Program-made: the position numbers and the translations under genes
The notes under the pieces: model-generated
Told to the model about the DNA's origin: nothing
Databases searched by the model: none
Seen by the model: only the letters and a program-made list of their open reading frames with translations
Shown here: positions 7,391-15,410 of the stretch, piece by piece
Numbering within the stretch: position 1 is the first letter of the stretch
Layout of the letters: each line of letters starts with the position of its first letter
Origin: Rhodobacteraceae bacterium Alg231-04
GTDB taxonomy: Bacteria; Pseudomonadota; Alphaproteobacteria; Rhodobacterales; Rhodobacteraceae
Assembly: GCA_900143635.1 (NCBI GenBank)
Contig: FREY01000001.1
Coordinates: 403,324-467,323 of the forward strand
DNA: 64,000 nt
Direction of reading: 5' to 3'

Positions 7391-8077
7391 ATGGCGATCA
7401 CGACCTGTGTTTTTGATGCCTATGGCACCTTGTTTGATGTAAGTGCGGCGGCGCGGCTTGCGGCGGCGGAACCAGAGTTCCCGCAACTGCAATCTACATG
7501 GGCCGAGCTGGCCAATCACTGGCGCCTGAAGCAGCTGCAATACACCTGGCTGCGCGCCATCACCCATGCCCATACGGATTTCTGGGAGGTCACCGGCGAC
7601 GGGCTCGACTGGGCGCTGGAGGCTTGCGGGCTGTCCGGCAATCCGGCCCTGCGCCAGCGTTTGCTGGATCTCTACTGGGAGCTGCAGGCCTATCCGGAAG
7701 TGCCCGCAATGCTGACGGCGCTGAAGGCAGCCGGGTACAATACGGCAATCCTGTCGAACGGGTCGCCTGCAATGCTGGACGGCGCGGTGAAATCCGCTGA
7801 CATCGGCGCGGTGCTCGATGATGTCTTGAGCGTTGAAAGCGTCGGCATCTTCAAACCCGATGCCCGTGTCTATGATCTGGTTGGACAGCGGTTTGGCTGC
7901 ACCCCGGCCGAGGTCTTGTTTGTCTCCTCCAACGGCTGGGACGCGGCGGGGGCGGCGGGCTATGGCTTCACCACCGCCTGGGTCAACCGTGCCGGAGAGC
8001 CGGTGGATCGCCTGCCCTGGGTACCACAGCATATTCTAAGCGATCTGATTTCCATTCCTGATTTGGCAAAGGGCTGA
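7391..8077 (+). CDS. (S)-2-haloacid dehalogenase (HAD type II)
   Basis: A 228-residue HAD-superfamily enzyme that hydrolyses L-2-haloalkanoic acids to D-2-hydroxy acids. All motifs are present: nucleophile Asp9 in VFDAYGTLFDV, motif II Ser in LSNGSPAML, motif III Lys in GIFKPDARVYDL, and the dehalogenase-specific SSNGWDAAGAAGYGF near the C-terminus. This full set distinguishes it from generic HAD phosphatases. The ATG at 7391 sits behind an AAGGAGGGG site, so I prefer it to the upstream in-frame start at 7316. It heads a tight run with the hydrolase and dehydratase genes. Confidence 0.92.
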   Translation: MAITTCVFDAYGTLFDVSAAARLAAAEPEFPQLQSTWAELANHWRLKQLQYTWLRAITHAHTDFWEVTGDGLDWALEACGLSGNPALRQRLLDLYWELQAYPEVPAMLTALKAAGYNTAILSNGSPAMLDGAVKSADIGAVLDDVLSVESVGIFKPDARVYDLVGQRFGCTPAEVLFVSSNGWDAAGAAGYGFTTAWVNRAGEPVDRLPWVPQHILSDLISIPDLAKG

Positions 8078-8078
8078 C

Positions 8079-8909
8079 ATGGCGTATTTTTCCACCTCCG
8101 ACGGGGTAAAACTGCACTACACCGATCAGGGCGATGGCCTGCCGCTGATCTGCCTGCCCGGCCTCACCCGCTGTGGCAAGGATTTCCGCTATTTTGCCCC
8201 CCATGCGGCGCGTTACCGGATGATCACACTGGACGCCCGTGGGCGTGGCGGATCGGATCATGCAGCAGATTACATGAGCTATAATGTGCTGCGCGAAGCC
8301 AGCGATGTGCTGGAGCTGATGGACCACCTCGCCCTGCCCAAAGCCGCCATTCTCGGCACCTCGCGCGGGGGGCTGGTGGCGATGACCCTTGCCACCACAT
8401 CAAAGGATCGGCTGATGGCAGTGATCCTGAATGACATCGGCCCGGAGATTGCCCCCGGCGGCATCGGCCGCATCATGGATTACCTCGGTCGCAGCCCCTC
8501 TGCCAAGTCACATGCGCAGGCCGCCATCACCCTGTCGTCGATGATGGCCGAGGACTTTCCAACCGTAGGTGCAGACCGCTGGCTGGAAGAGGTTGAGACC
8601 TTTTATGACCTTGGCCCCGATGGGCTGGAACTGCGCTATGACCCGCGGCTGCGCGACGCGCTGATTGCCCAGGCCGAGGGCAATTCCGCCCCCGATCTCT
8701 GGCCGATGTTCCTCTCTCTGTCCGGCCTGCCCACCGGTGCGATCCGCGGCGAGAACTCGGACCTGCTGAGCACCGAGACATTTGCCACCATGCAGGAAAA
8801 GATGACCGATCTGCACGCCATCGAGGCCAAGGGGCGCGGCCATGTGCCTTTCCTTGATGAACCCGAAGCGCTGGCCCTGATCCACTCGGTTCTGGAGCAG
8901 GCATCGTGA
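8079..8909 (+). CDS. Alpha/beta hydrolase
   Basis: A 276-residue alpha/beta-hydrolase: oxyanion segment LPGLTRCG, DARGRGGSD turn, nucleophile elbow GTSRGG with Ser95, and catalytic His in KGRGHVPFLDEPE near residue 253. The start lies 1 bp after the haloacid dehalogenase stop, and the end overlaps the dehydratase start by 4 bp (GTGA), so the three genes are one transcription unit. The substrate is unknown. Homologues include esterases and C-C hydrolases. Confidence 0.88.
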   Translation: MAYFSTSDGVKLHYTDQGDGLPLICLPGLTRCGKDFRYFAPHAARYRMITLDARGRGGSDHAADYMSYNVLREASDVLELMDHLALPKAAILGTSRGGLVAMTLATTSKDRLMAVILNDIGPEIAPGGIGRIMDYLGRSPSAKSHAQAAITLSSMMAEDFPTVGADRWLEEVETFYDLGPDGLELRYDPRLRDALIAQAEGNSAPDLWPMFLSLSGLPTGAIRGENSDLLSTETFATMQEKMTDLHAIEAKGRGHVPFLDEPEALALIHSVLEQAS

Positions 8910-9883
8910 CATCATTGTCCCTGATCGAAGCCGCCGCTGGCCGGCTGAAGGGGCATGCACGGGTCACACCGCTGCTGTCCTCTCCATTCCTGAGTGAGAT
9001 TGCCGGCCGTCGGGTGCTGGTCAAACCGGAATGCCTGCAGCACACCGGGTCGTTCAAGTTCCGCGGGGCCTGGTCTGCGGTGTCGGCGATGGATCCGGAT
9101 CTGCGCCGACACGGCGTGATCGCCTTTTCCAGCGGCAACCATGCGCAGGGCGTGGCCCTTGCAGCACGCGCCCATGGGATACCTGCCGTGATCATCATGC
9201 CGCAGGACGCACCGGCGGTGAAAATCGACAATACCCGCGCTCTGGGCGCCGAGGTGGTGCTCTATGATCGCGCTGGCGGCGAAGACCGCGATGCAATCGG
9301 GCGGCAATATGCCGAGACCCGCAGCCTGACCCTGATCAAACCATTTGATGACGCGCAGGTGATTGCCGGTCAGGGCACTGTCGGGCTGGAGATCGCCAAA
9401 CAGGCCGCCAAACAGGGAATTGAAACCGCCGAGGTGCTGGTTTGCTGTGGTGGCGGCGGGCTGACATCCGGTGTGGCGCTGGCGCTTGAGGCCCACGCGC
9501 CACGCATGCGGGTGCGCCCGGTTGAGCCCGAAGGTTTTGACGATGTGGCGCGGTCGCTGGCTGCGGGTGATATCGTCTCCAATGCGGCGCCCTCGGGCTC
9601 GCTCTGCGATGCGATTGTGACGCCGGAACCCGGCCAGATGACCTTTCCGCTGCTGTCCCGCCTGTGCGGACCCGGCCTTGCCGTCAGCGATGACGAGGCG
9701 CTGCAGGCCATGGCGCTGGCCTTCTCACGATTGAGAATCGTGCTGGAACCCGGTGGCGCTGTGGCCCTGGCAGCGGCGCTGTTTCATAGCGACAAGATCA
9801 AGGGTGAAACGGTCATTGCCGTCGCCACGGGCGGGAATGTCGATGCAGCCCTGTTCCAAGAGGCCCTGTCGCGCTACGCTTAA
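8906..9883 (+). CDS. Threonine/serine dehydratase (PLP-dependent)
   Basis: A 325-residue fold-type II PLP enzyme. Lys51 in TGSFKFRGAW is the Schiff-base lysine, SSGNHAQGVA binds the substrate carboxylate, and CCGGGGLTSG is the glycine loop for the PLP phosphate. There is no ACT regulatory domain, so this is the short catabolic form that deaminates threonine or serine (or racemises or dehydrates hydroxyaspartate) rather than biosynthetic IlvA. It starts at GTG and overlaps the upstream hydrolase by 4 bp. Confidence 0.9.
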   Translation: MTSLSLIEAAAGRLKGHARVTPLLSSPFLSEIAGRRVLVKPECLQHTGSFKFRGAWSAVSAMDPDLRRHGVIAFSSGNHAQGVALAARAHGIPAVIIMPQDAPAVKIDNTRALGAEVVLYDRAGGEDRDAIGRQYAETRSLTLIKPFDDAQVIAGQGTVGLEIAKQAAKQGIETAEVLVCCGGGGLTSGVALALEAHAPRMRVRPVEPEGFDDVARSLAAGDIVSNAAPSGSLCDAIVTPEPGQMTFPLLSRLCGPGLAVSDDEALQAMALAFSRLRIVLEPGGAVALAAALFHSDKIKGETVIAVATGGNVDAALFQEALSRYA

Positions 9884-9913
9884 GAGGAAGACGGCCACCG
9901 CGAAAGGACCGCC

Positions 9914-11116
9914 ATGACCCGCTTCACCATTGCCTCATTCAACGTCAAAAACCTGATCGGCCCCGACCGGGAATATTACGCCTTCCAGAGCTATACGCCG
10001 GAGGAATACGCCTGGAAGGCCGATTGGATGGCCGACCAGATCCTGACTTTGGACGCCGATATTGTCGGCTTTCAGGAGATCTTCGAGGAGGAGGCCCTGC
10101 GCGATGTGATCGCCGAGGCGGACAAGCGCGGCCATGCCCTGAACCAGGCCAGCGTGCCCGATGCCTCCAAACGCTATCACCGCAAGGCGATTTTCAAGAA
10201 ACTGGCCTATGCGCCTTATACCGATGCGGCGCTGGCCTTTGCCCCCAATATCAATGACACCGGCGAGGAGGGCAAACGCCGCCCCGGTCTGGCGGTGCTG
10301 TCGCGCTTTGGCTTTGAAGGCGAACCGGAGGTGATCCAGGAACTGGACCCGCCGCTGGACATCCCGATGAGCGCGCTTGGCGGCGAAGAGGACGCCGGTT
10401 ATTTCACCCTGCGCCGCCTGTCGCGGCCGATTCTGAAGGTGCGCATCCCCGTCCGGGGCCGGGTGATCACGGTCTTCAATTGCCATTTGAAATCCAAGCT
10501 TGGCGAATTCATTCGCCCGCAGGGGGCTGAGTTTGCGCCTGAGGCGGTGCTGACATCCTATGATGCGGCGGGCCGTGCGCTGGGATCCCTGCGCGCCGCC
10601 ATTCGCCGCATGGCCGAAGCCTGGGTGCTGCGCCGCGCCATTCTGGAAGAGCTGGACGAGGGCCGCCCGGTGATGGTGCTGGGCGATTTCAACGATGGTG
10701 AAGATGCGGTCAGTTCGGAAATCATCTCGGGCGAACTGCCGTTTCGCAACTATTCCTGGATGCTGCGACACGATGCCAAACACGGTGGCGACCGCTATAA
10801 GCCCGAGGAAGACGCCCAGATCCGCGAGGCCGTGGACCGGGTCAGGCTGCGCTCTGCCGAGAAGATTTTCCTGCGCAAATCGCTGCGCGACGTTGTCTAC
10901 ACCACAGCCTTTGGCGGCGTGCATGAAAGCATCGACCAGATCTATATGTCGCGCCATTTTGATGCCGACTACCCCCGTGCAATGGGAGAGATGGTCTATT
11001 TCAGCGTTCTTAACGACCATCTGACCGACGGCAGCCATCCAGAAGCCCCCTATAACAAGCTGGCCTCGGATCACGGCCAGATCATGGCCCATATGGAACT
11101 GCGCCCGGTGTCCTGA
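9914..11116 (+). CDS. Endonuclease/exonuclease/phosphatase-family protein
   Basis: A 400-residue member of the DNase I-like metal-dependent phosphodiesterase superfamily. Visible active-site blocks are SFNVKNL at the start, FQEIFEEEALRD (metal-binding Glu), FNCHLKSKLGEF, GDFNDGEDA and the terminal SDHGQIMAHMEL. No signal peptide is seen, so it is probably cytoplasmic. The substrate (nucleic acid, inositol phosphate or lipid) cannot be decided from sequence. It follows the dehydratase by 30 bp with an AAAGGA ribosome site and may belong to the same operon. Confidence 0.87.
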   Translation: MTRFTIASFNVKNLIGPDREYYAFQSYTPEEYAWKADWMADQILTLDADIVGFQEIFEEEALRDVIAEADKRGHALNQASVPDASKRYHRKAIFKKLAYAPYTDAALAFAPNINDTGEEGKRRPGLAVLSRFGFEGEPEVIQELDPPLDIPMSALGGEEDAGYFTLRRLSRPILKVRIPVRGRVITVFNCHLKSKLGEFIRPQGAEFAPEAVLTSYDAAGRALGSLRAAIRRMAEAWVLRRAILEELDEGRPVMVLGDFNDGEDAVSSEIISGELPFRNYSWMLRHDAKHGGDRYKPEEDAQIREAVDRVRLRSAEKIFLRKSLRDVVYTTAFGGVHESIDQIYMSRHFDADYPRAMGEMVYFSVLNDHLTDGSHPEAPYNKLASDHGQIMAHMELRPVS

Positions 11117-11233
11117 GCCAAGGGTTTTTCAAAATCTTTTGGCAGTTTCCATTGTCAGGATTTTGCGGCCGGCGTGCTTTACCCCAAGCCCCGGCGCCGC
11201 TACAGGAGAGCGGCTTTTGCAATGGAGATCAGG

Positions 11234-12046
11234 ATGGCGCGGGCGGATCTGGGTGACGTGGGCCTCAACTACCGGGACACCGGCCGCGGCGCGCCGCTGG
11301 TGCTGGCGCATGGGCTGGGGCTGGATCTGCGGATCTGGGATGCGGTGCTCCCGTTACTGCCTGCCGGTCTGCGGGTGATTTCCTATGATCTGCGCGGCCA
11401 CGGCGGGTCAACTCTGCCGGATGCGACCTGCACCATGGGGGCAATGATCCGTGATGCGGAACAGCTGCTCGATCATCTGAACATCCGCGATGCGGTGTTC
11501 CTTGGCCTTGGTCTGGGCGGCATGGTGGCTCAGGGACTGGCGGTGAAACGGCTGGATCAGATCCGTGCGCTTGTGCTCTGTGGCACGGCGGCCAAGCTTG
11601 GCACCCAAACGATCTGGCAGAAGCGGGCCGAGGCCGTGCAGACTGGCGGTATGGACGCCATCGCCGCGGAGACGCTCAAACGGTGGTTCGCACCGAAGGC
11701 CCTGCAGTCCAAACCTGCCAAGCAAGCGCGCGATATGCTATTCGCAGCCTCGCCTGACGGCTATGCCGCGGCCTGCCATGCCATTTCAGGCACCGACTTC
11801 TACACGCCAACCAGCGGCCTGCGACTGCCCGTGCTTGGCATTTGCGGCGCCGAAGACCGCGCCACCCCGCCCGATCTGGTACGCGAAACGGTAGAGCTGA
11901 TCCCCGGAGCCGATATGCGCCTGATGCGCCGCACCGGCCATCTGCCTTGTCTTGAACAGCCCGAAGAGTTTGCGGCGCTGCTCACCGGCTTCCTCAATGC
12001 GACTGGCCATATCAGTGGCAAGGGCCTGCCGCCGAAACTGACCTAA
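11234..12046 (+). CDS. PcaD-like alpha/beta-hydrolase lacking the nucleophilic serine
   Basis: A 270-residue protein resembling 3-oxoadipate enol-lactonase: AHGLGLDLRIWD (oxyanion loop), SYDLRGHGGS, acid Asp208 in GAEDRATPP and His236 in RTGHLPCLEQPEE. The nucleophile elbow, normally GLSLGG, reads GLGLGG, putting Gly93 where serine is expected (codon GGT, 11510-11512). The protein may be inactive, non-hydrolytic or regulatory. I chose ATG 11234 because GGAG lies 6 bp ahead; ATG 11222 is possible. No other beta-ketoadipate genes are nearby. Confidence 0.82.
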   Translation: MARADLGDVGLNYRDTGRGAPLVLAHGLGLDLRIWDAVLPLLPAGLRVISYDLRGHGGSTLPDATCTMGAMIRDAEQLLDHLNIRDAVFLGLGLGGMVAQGLAVKRLDQIRALVLCGTAAKLGTQTIWQKRAEAVQTGGMDAIAAETLKRWFAPKALQSKPAKQARDMLFAASPDGYAAACHAISGTDFYTPTSGLRLPVLGICGAEDRATPPDLVRETVELIPGADMRLMRRTGHLPCLEQPEEFAALLTGFLNATGHISGKGLPPKLT

Positions 12047-12121
12047 GGTCCGGTAAACCTCCCCTTCCCTTTCGCAAAAGCCGCTGCCACTGTCCGCCTG
12101 AACCCACGGCAAGGCGGACAT

Positions 12122-13336
12122 GTGAACAAAACGACCCTCTTCCTGTTCCTGACCGTGATGATCGATGCCATGGGCATCGGGCTGATCATGCCAGTGATGC
12201 CGGACCTGATCCGACAGGTGCAGGGCGGCAGTCTCGCGGATGCGGCCCTCTGGGGCGGCCTTCTGGCCACCGCCTTTGCGGTTGCGCAGTTTGTGTTCTC
12301 GCCCATTATCGGCGCCCTGTCGGACCGGTCGGGCCGCAGACCTGTGCTGCTGATCACCCAAAGCGCACTGGTCCTTGTCTACCTGCTGATGGCCCTCGCC
12401 CAGAGCCTGTGGATGCTGTTGTTGTGCCGCACGCTGGCCGGCATCGCCTCGGCCACGCAATCCACCGCCAATGCCGCCATTGCCGACCTGTCGCCGCCGG
12501 AAAAGAAGACCGCGAATTTCGGCCTGTTGGGGGCGGCATTCGGGGTTGGCTTTGTCTTTGGGCCGATGCTGGGCGGGCTGCTGGGCGGTTGGGGCACCCG
12601 CGCGCCTTTTTATGGTGCCGCCGCGCTGGTGGCACTGAATGTTGCCCTTGGACTGGCGGTGATGCATGAAACGGTAACGCCTGAGAAACGCCGCGCCTTT
12701 GATTGGCGCCGGGCCCATGCCTTTGGTGCGCTCAAACAGATGCGGCTCCTGCCCGGCCTGCTGCCGCTGGTACTGGTCTATTTCATCTATTCGGTTGCCA
12801 TCTATGTCTACCCGGCGATCTGGGCATTCTACACGCAAGCCCAGTTCGGCTGGAGCGTCGCCATGGTGGGTGTCAGCCTCGGTGTTTTTGGCTTTTCCAT
12901 GGCGCTGGTTCAGGGCTGGCTGATCCGTCCGGTCGTACGCATCGCCGGAGAGCGGATGACGGTGGTCCTCGGCCATTGCTTTGACTGTATCGCCATGACG
13001 GTGCTGGGCCTCACCGGCTCAGGGATGCTGGCGCTGGCCTTTACCCCCGTGGCGGCACTGGGCGCGCTGGTGTCGCCGGCCCTGACCGGCATCATGTCAA
13101 AAATGGTCCGCGACGACGCGCAGGGAGAATTGCAAGGCGTATTGACTGCCGCCCATGCGTTGGCGGTGATGGTTTCGCCACTGGTGATGACAACCGTGTT
13201 TGCCTTTGGTGCCAATGGGGGTCTTGGCTTTCGCATGGCCGGGTTGCCTTTCCTGCTGGCCACGGTGCTGATGGCGGGCGGCCTGTGCACATTTCTGGCC
13301 GTGACCCGCAAGAAATCCGCCGAGGCCGCAGTCTGA
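12122..13336 (+). CDS. MFS drug exporter, TetA/TCR-like
   Basis: A 404-residue major facilitator superfamily protein with about 12 hydrophobic segments. It starts at GTG. The N-terminal helix FLTVMIDAMGIGLIMPVMPDL and loop 2-3 motif GALSDRSGRRPVLL are typical of the TetA/tetracycline-type H+ antiporters (DHA1), as are the helix 4 CRTLAGIASATQSTANA and the helix 5 GFVFGPMLGGLLG. The role is inferred as proton-driven efflux of an unknown drug or metabolite. No TetR repressor is adjacent. Confidence 0.88.
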   Translation: MNKTTLFLFLTVMIDAMGIGLIMPVMPDLIRQVQGGSLADAALWGGLLATAFAVAQFVFSPIIGALSDRSGRRPVLLITQSALVLVYLLMALAQSLWMLLLCRTLAGIASATQSTANAAIADLSPPEKKTANFGLLGAAFGVGFVFGPMLGGLLGGWGTRAPFYGAAALVALNVALGLAVMHETVTPEKRRAFDWRRAHAFGALKQMRLLPGLLPLVLVYFIYSVAIYVYPAIWAFYTQAQFGWSVAMVGVSLGVFGFSMALVQGWLIRPVVRIAGERMTVVLGHCFDCIAMTVLGLTGSGMLALAFTPVAALGALVSPALTGIMSKMVRDDAQGELQGVLTAAHALAVMVSPLVMTTVFAFGANGGLGFRMAGLPFLLATVLMAGGLCTFLAVTRKKSAEAAV

Positions 13337-13457
13337 ACCCGACATAAATTAGGCAAAAACGCTCTTGCCTGCAGCGCGGCAGCGGCGCAGCGTGGGGGAC
13401 GGCGAATAACAATCACTCATCCCACCTCCCGCTGCGCACCAACAGGACCGAACCCAC

Positions 13458-14690
13458 ATGAAGCTGCAAGATCTGGACGTCATCGTCACCGCACCGCCTG
13501 CCCCCGGATGGGGCGGGCGCTATTGGATCCTCGTCAAAGTGACCACCAACACGGGTCTTACCGGCTGGGGCGAATGCTATGCGTCGTCGGTCGGCCCCGA
13601 GGCTATGACCACTGTCATTCACGATGTGTTTGATCGCCACATGAAAGGGGAAAACCCGGAAAACATCGAGCTGATGTTCCGCCGCGCCTATTCCTCCGGG
13701 TTTACTCAGCGTCCGGATCTGACCGTGATGGGTGCCTTTTCAGGGCTGGAGATCGCCTGCTGGGACATTATCGGCAAGGCCTGCAACAAACCGGTCTACC
13801 AGCTGCTGGGCGGCAAGATGAACGACCGCATCCGCTGCTATACCTACCTATATCCGCTGCCGCATCAGGATCTGAAGACCTTCTGGATCTCGCCCGAGGC
13901 CGCTGCCGAATGCGCCACCGAGATGGTAAAGCGCGGCTACACGGCGGTAAAGTTCGACCCCGCTGGCCCCTATACAATGCGCGGTGGCCATATGCCGGCG
14001 ATGCGCGACATCGCGCGTTCGGTCGAGTTCTGCAAAGCGATCCGCGCGGCAGTGGGCGACAAGGCGGACCTGTTGTTCGGCACCCACGGGCAGTTCAGCA
14101 CCGGCGGTGCGATCCGCATGGCGCAGGCGATCGAGCCCTACTCGCCGCTCTGGTTCGAAGAGCCCGTGCCGCCAGACAACCACGCCGAAATGGCCAAGGT
14201 GGCCCGCGCCACCAGCACGCCAATTGCAACCGGCGAACGGCTGACCACCAAAGCCGAGTTCGCTGAGGTGCTGCGCCAGGGCGCGGCCACCATTTTGCAG
14301 CCCGCTCTGGGCCGCGCCGGCGGCATCTGGGAGATGAAAAAAGTCGCCGCCATTGCCGAAGCCTACAATGTCCAGATGGCGCCGCATTTCTATGCCGGCC
14401 CGCTGGAATGGGCGGCCAATATTCAGCTGGCCGTCTCCATCCCCAATATCCTGCTGCTGGAAAGCATCGAGACGGATTTCCACTACGGGCTGATCAAACA
14501 CAGCTTCAAGGTCGAAAACGGCTATATCACCGCGCCCACAGCCCCCGGCCTGGGCGTGGAGGTGGACGAGGATCTGGCCCGCGCCCACCCCTTTACCGGC
14601 GCGGACCTGCACCTCAACATGCAGGAGGCACCCTGCAGCTATCAGGAAGAAAACGCCTTTGAGGGCGGCTCGCCCGCGCAGATGGATTGA
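13458..14690 (+). CDS. Enolase-superfamily (MR/MLE) enzyme with unusual active site
   Basis: A 410-residue mandelate racemase/muconate lactonising-type enzyme. The capping domain (1-125) is followed by a TIM barrel with Lys165 (VKFDPAG), Glu235 in LWFEEPVPPDN and Glu260 in ATGERLTT. By eye the first metal-ligand position (usually Asp, as in DxH) is Gly208 in FGTHGQF, with His210 kept. The Asp of the His-Asp dyad is Ala283 in LQPALGRAGG, while His310 (APHFYAGP) remains. It is probably an acid-sugar dehydratase or cycloisomerase of a divergent subgroup. It is preceded and followed by unrelated genes, and a hairpin follows. Confidence 0.85.
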   Translation: MKLQDLDVIVTAPPAPGWGGRYWILVKVTTNTGLTGWGECYASSVGPEAMTTVIHDVFDRHMKGENPENIELMFRRAYSSGFTQRPDLTVMGAFSGLEIACWDIIGKACNKPVYQLLGGKMNDRIRCYTYLYPLPHQDLKTFWISPEAAAECATEMVKRGYTAVKFDPAGPYTMRGGHMPAMRDIARSVEFCKAIRAAVGDKADLLFGTHGQFSTGGAIRMAQAIEPYSPLWFEEPVPPDNHAEMAKVARATSTPIATGERLTTKAEFAEVLRQGAATILQPALGRAGGIWEMKKVAAIAEAYNVQMAPHFYAGPLEWAANIQLAVSIPNILLLESIETDFHYGLIKHSFKVENGYITAPTAPGLGVEVDEDLARAHPFTGADLHLNMQEAPCSYQEENAFEGGSPAQMD

Positions 14691-14697
14691 AACGCAA

Positions 14698-14728
14698 CCG
14701 CCCGGCAGGCTGACCCGCTGCCGGGCGG
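14698..14728 (+). terminator. Hairpin downstream of the MR/MLE gene
   Basis: An 11-bp perfect inverted repeat CCGCCCGGCAG / CTGCCGGGCGG with a 9-nt loop lies 8 bp after the stop. There is no T-run, so termination may be factor-assisted. Confidence 0.7.
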
Positions 14729-14805
14729 ATCGAAAAGGATGGGGTGACTTGGCGGTGGGAAATGGGGCATGATACTGCCTGCACCCGACGCAAGGCCTGA
14801 CCGAC

Positions 14806-15135
14806 GTGACCATTCAACCCGCCAACCCGATTGATACCGACCCGATGCCCGAAATGGAGCGCAGCGCGACAGCTGCGGCTGCCTTTCTCAAGACATTGGC
14901 CCATGAAGGGCGGCTGATGATCCTGTGCCATCTGGGTGATAGTGAGAAATCTGTCGGTGAGCTGGAAGAGCTGCTGGGCCTGCGTCAGGCCGCGGTCAGC
15001 CAGATGTTGGCCCGGCTGCGCGACGAGGGTCTGGTTGCCACCCGCCGCGAGGGCAAGACGATCTACTACTCGCTCAGCGATCCGAAAACCCAGCAGATGA
15101 TCGCGCTGCTTTATGATCTGTTCTGCAGCCCCTGA
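14806..15135 (+). CDS. ArsR-family repressor, BigR/YgaV-like
   Basis: A 109-residue winged-helix regulator (start GTG; ATG at 14845 is an alternative). The helix-turn-helix is ELEELLGLRQAAVSQMLARL, followed by the wing GLVATRREGKTIYYSL. Cys41 and Cys107 sit almost exactly where BigR has its redox pair (Cys42/Cys108), which forms a disulfide or tetrasulfide in response to sulfide. No ArsR metal-binding ELCVCDL motif is seen. The sulfur-dioxygenase or rhodanese genes that BigR usually controls are not adjacent, so its target is elsewhere or novel. Confidence 0.85.
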   Translation: MTIQPANPIDTDPMPEMERSATAAAAFLKTLAHEGRLMILCHLGDSEKSVGELEELLGLRQAAVSQMLARLRDEGLVATRREGKTIYYSLSDPKTQQMIALLYDLFCSP

Positions 15136-15374
15136 AACCAACGCGTGACCTGTCAGCAACAGCCAGATTTCAACCGATTGAAATGCCAGCCAACAGCCAG
15201 TTTGCCGCATATAACATAAATGTGCACAGGCGGATCGCCCGTCTGGTGGTACTCCACCTGCAAAAGGAAGCGCCGTTTTGGTGTCTAATTGCCCTTCGCG
15301 GGGCAAATGGCATTTGACGAGACGCCCCGGCACGGGCGATGGTGAAGCCATAACAAACAAAGGGTTGGTACAGT

Positions 15375-15410
15375 ATGACAGTTCCTCAGCAGTCCGGCGG
15401 GCGACGCTAG
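15375..15410 (+). CDS. Possible 11-residue upstream ORF ahead of the ABC operon
   Basis: The frame ATG...TAG encodes MTVPQQSGGRR, and its stop codon directly abuts the ATG of the ABC ATPase gene. The ATPase start has no convincing ribosome site of its own, so re-initiation after this short frame is possible. The AAAGGG upstream is the only candidate ribosome site. It could be chance. Confidence 0.3.
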   Translation: MTVPQQSGGRR

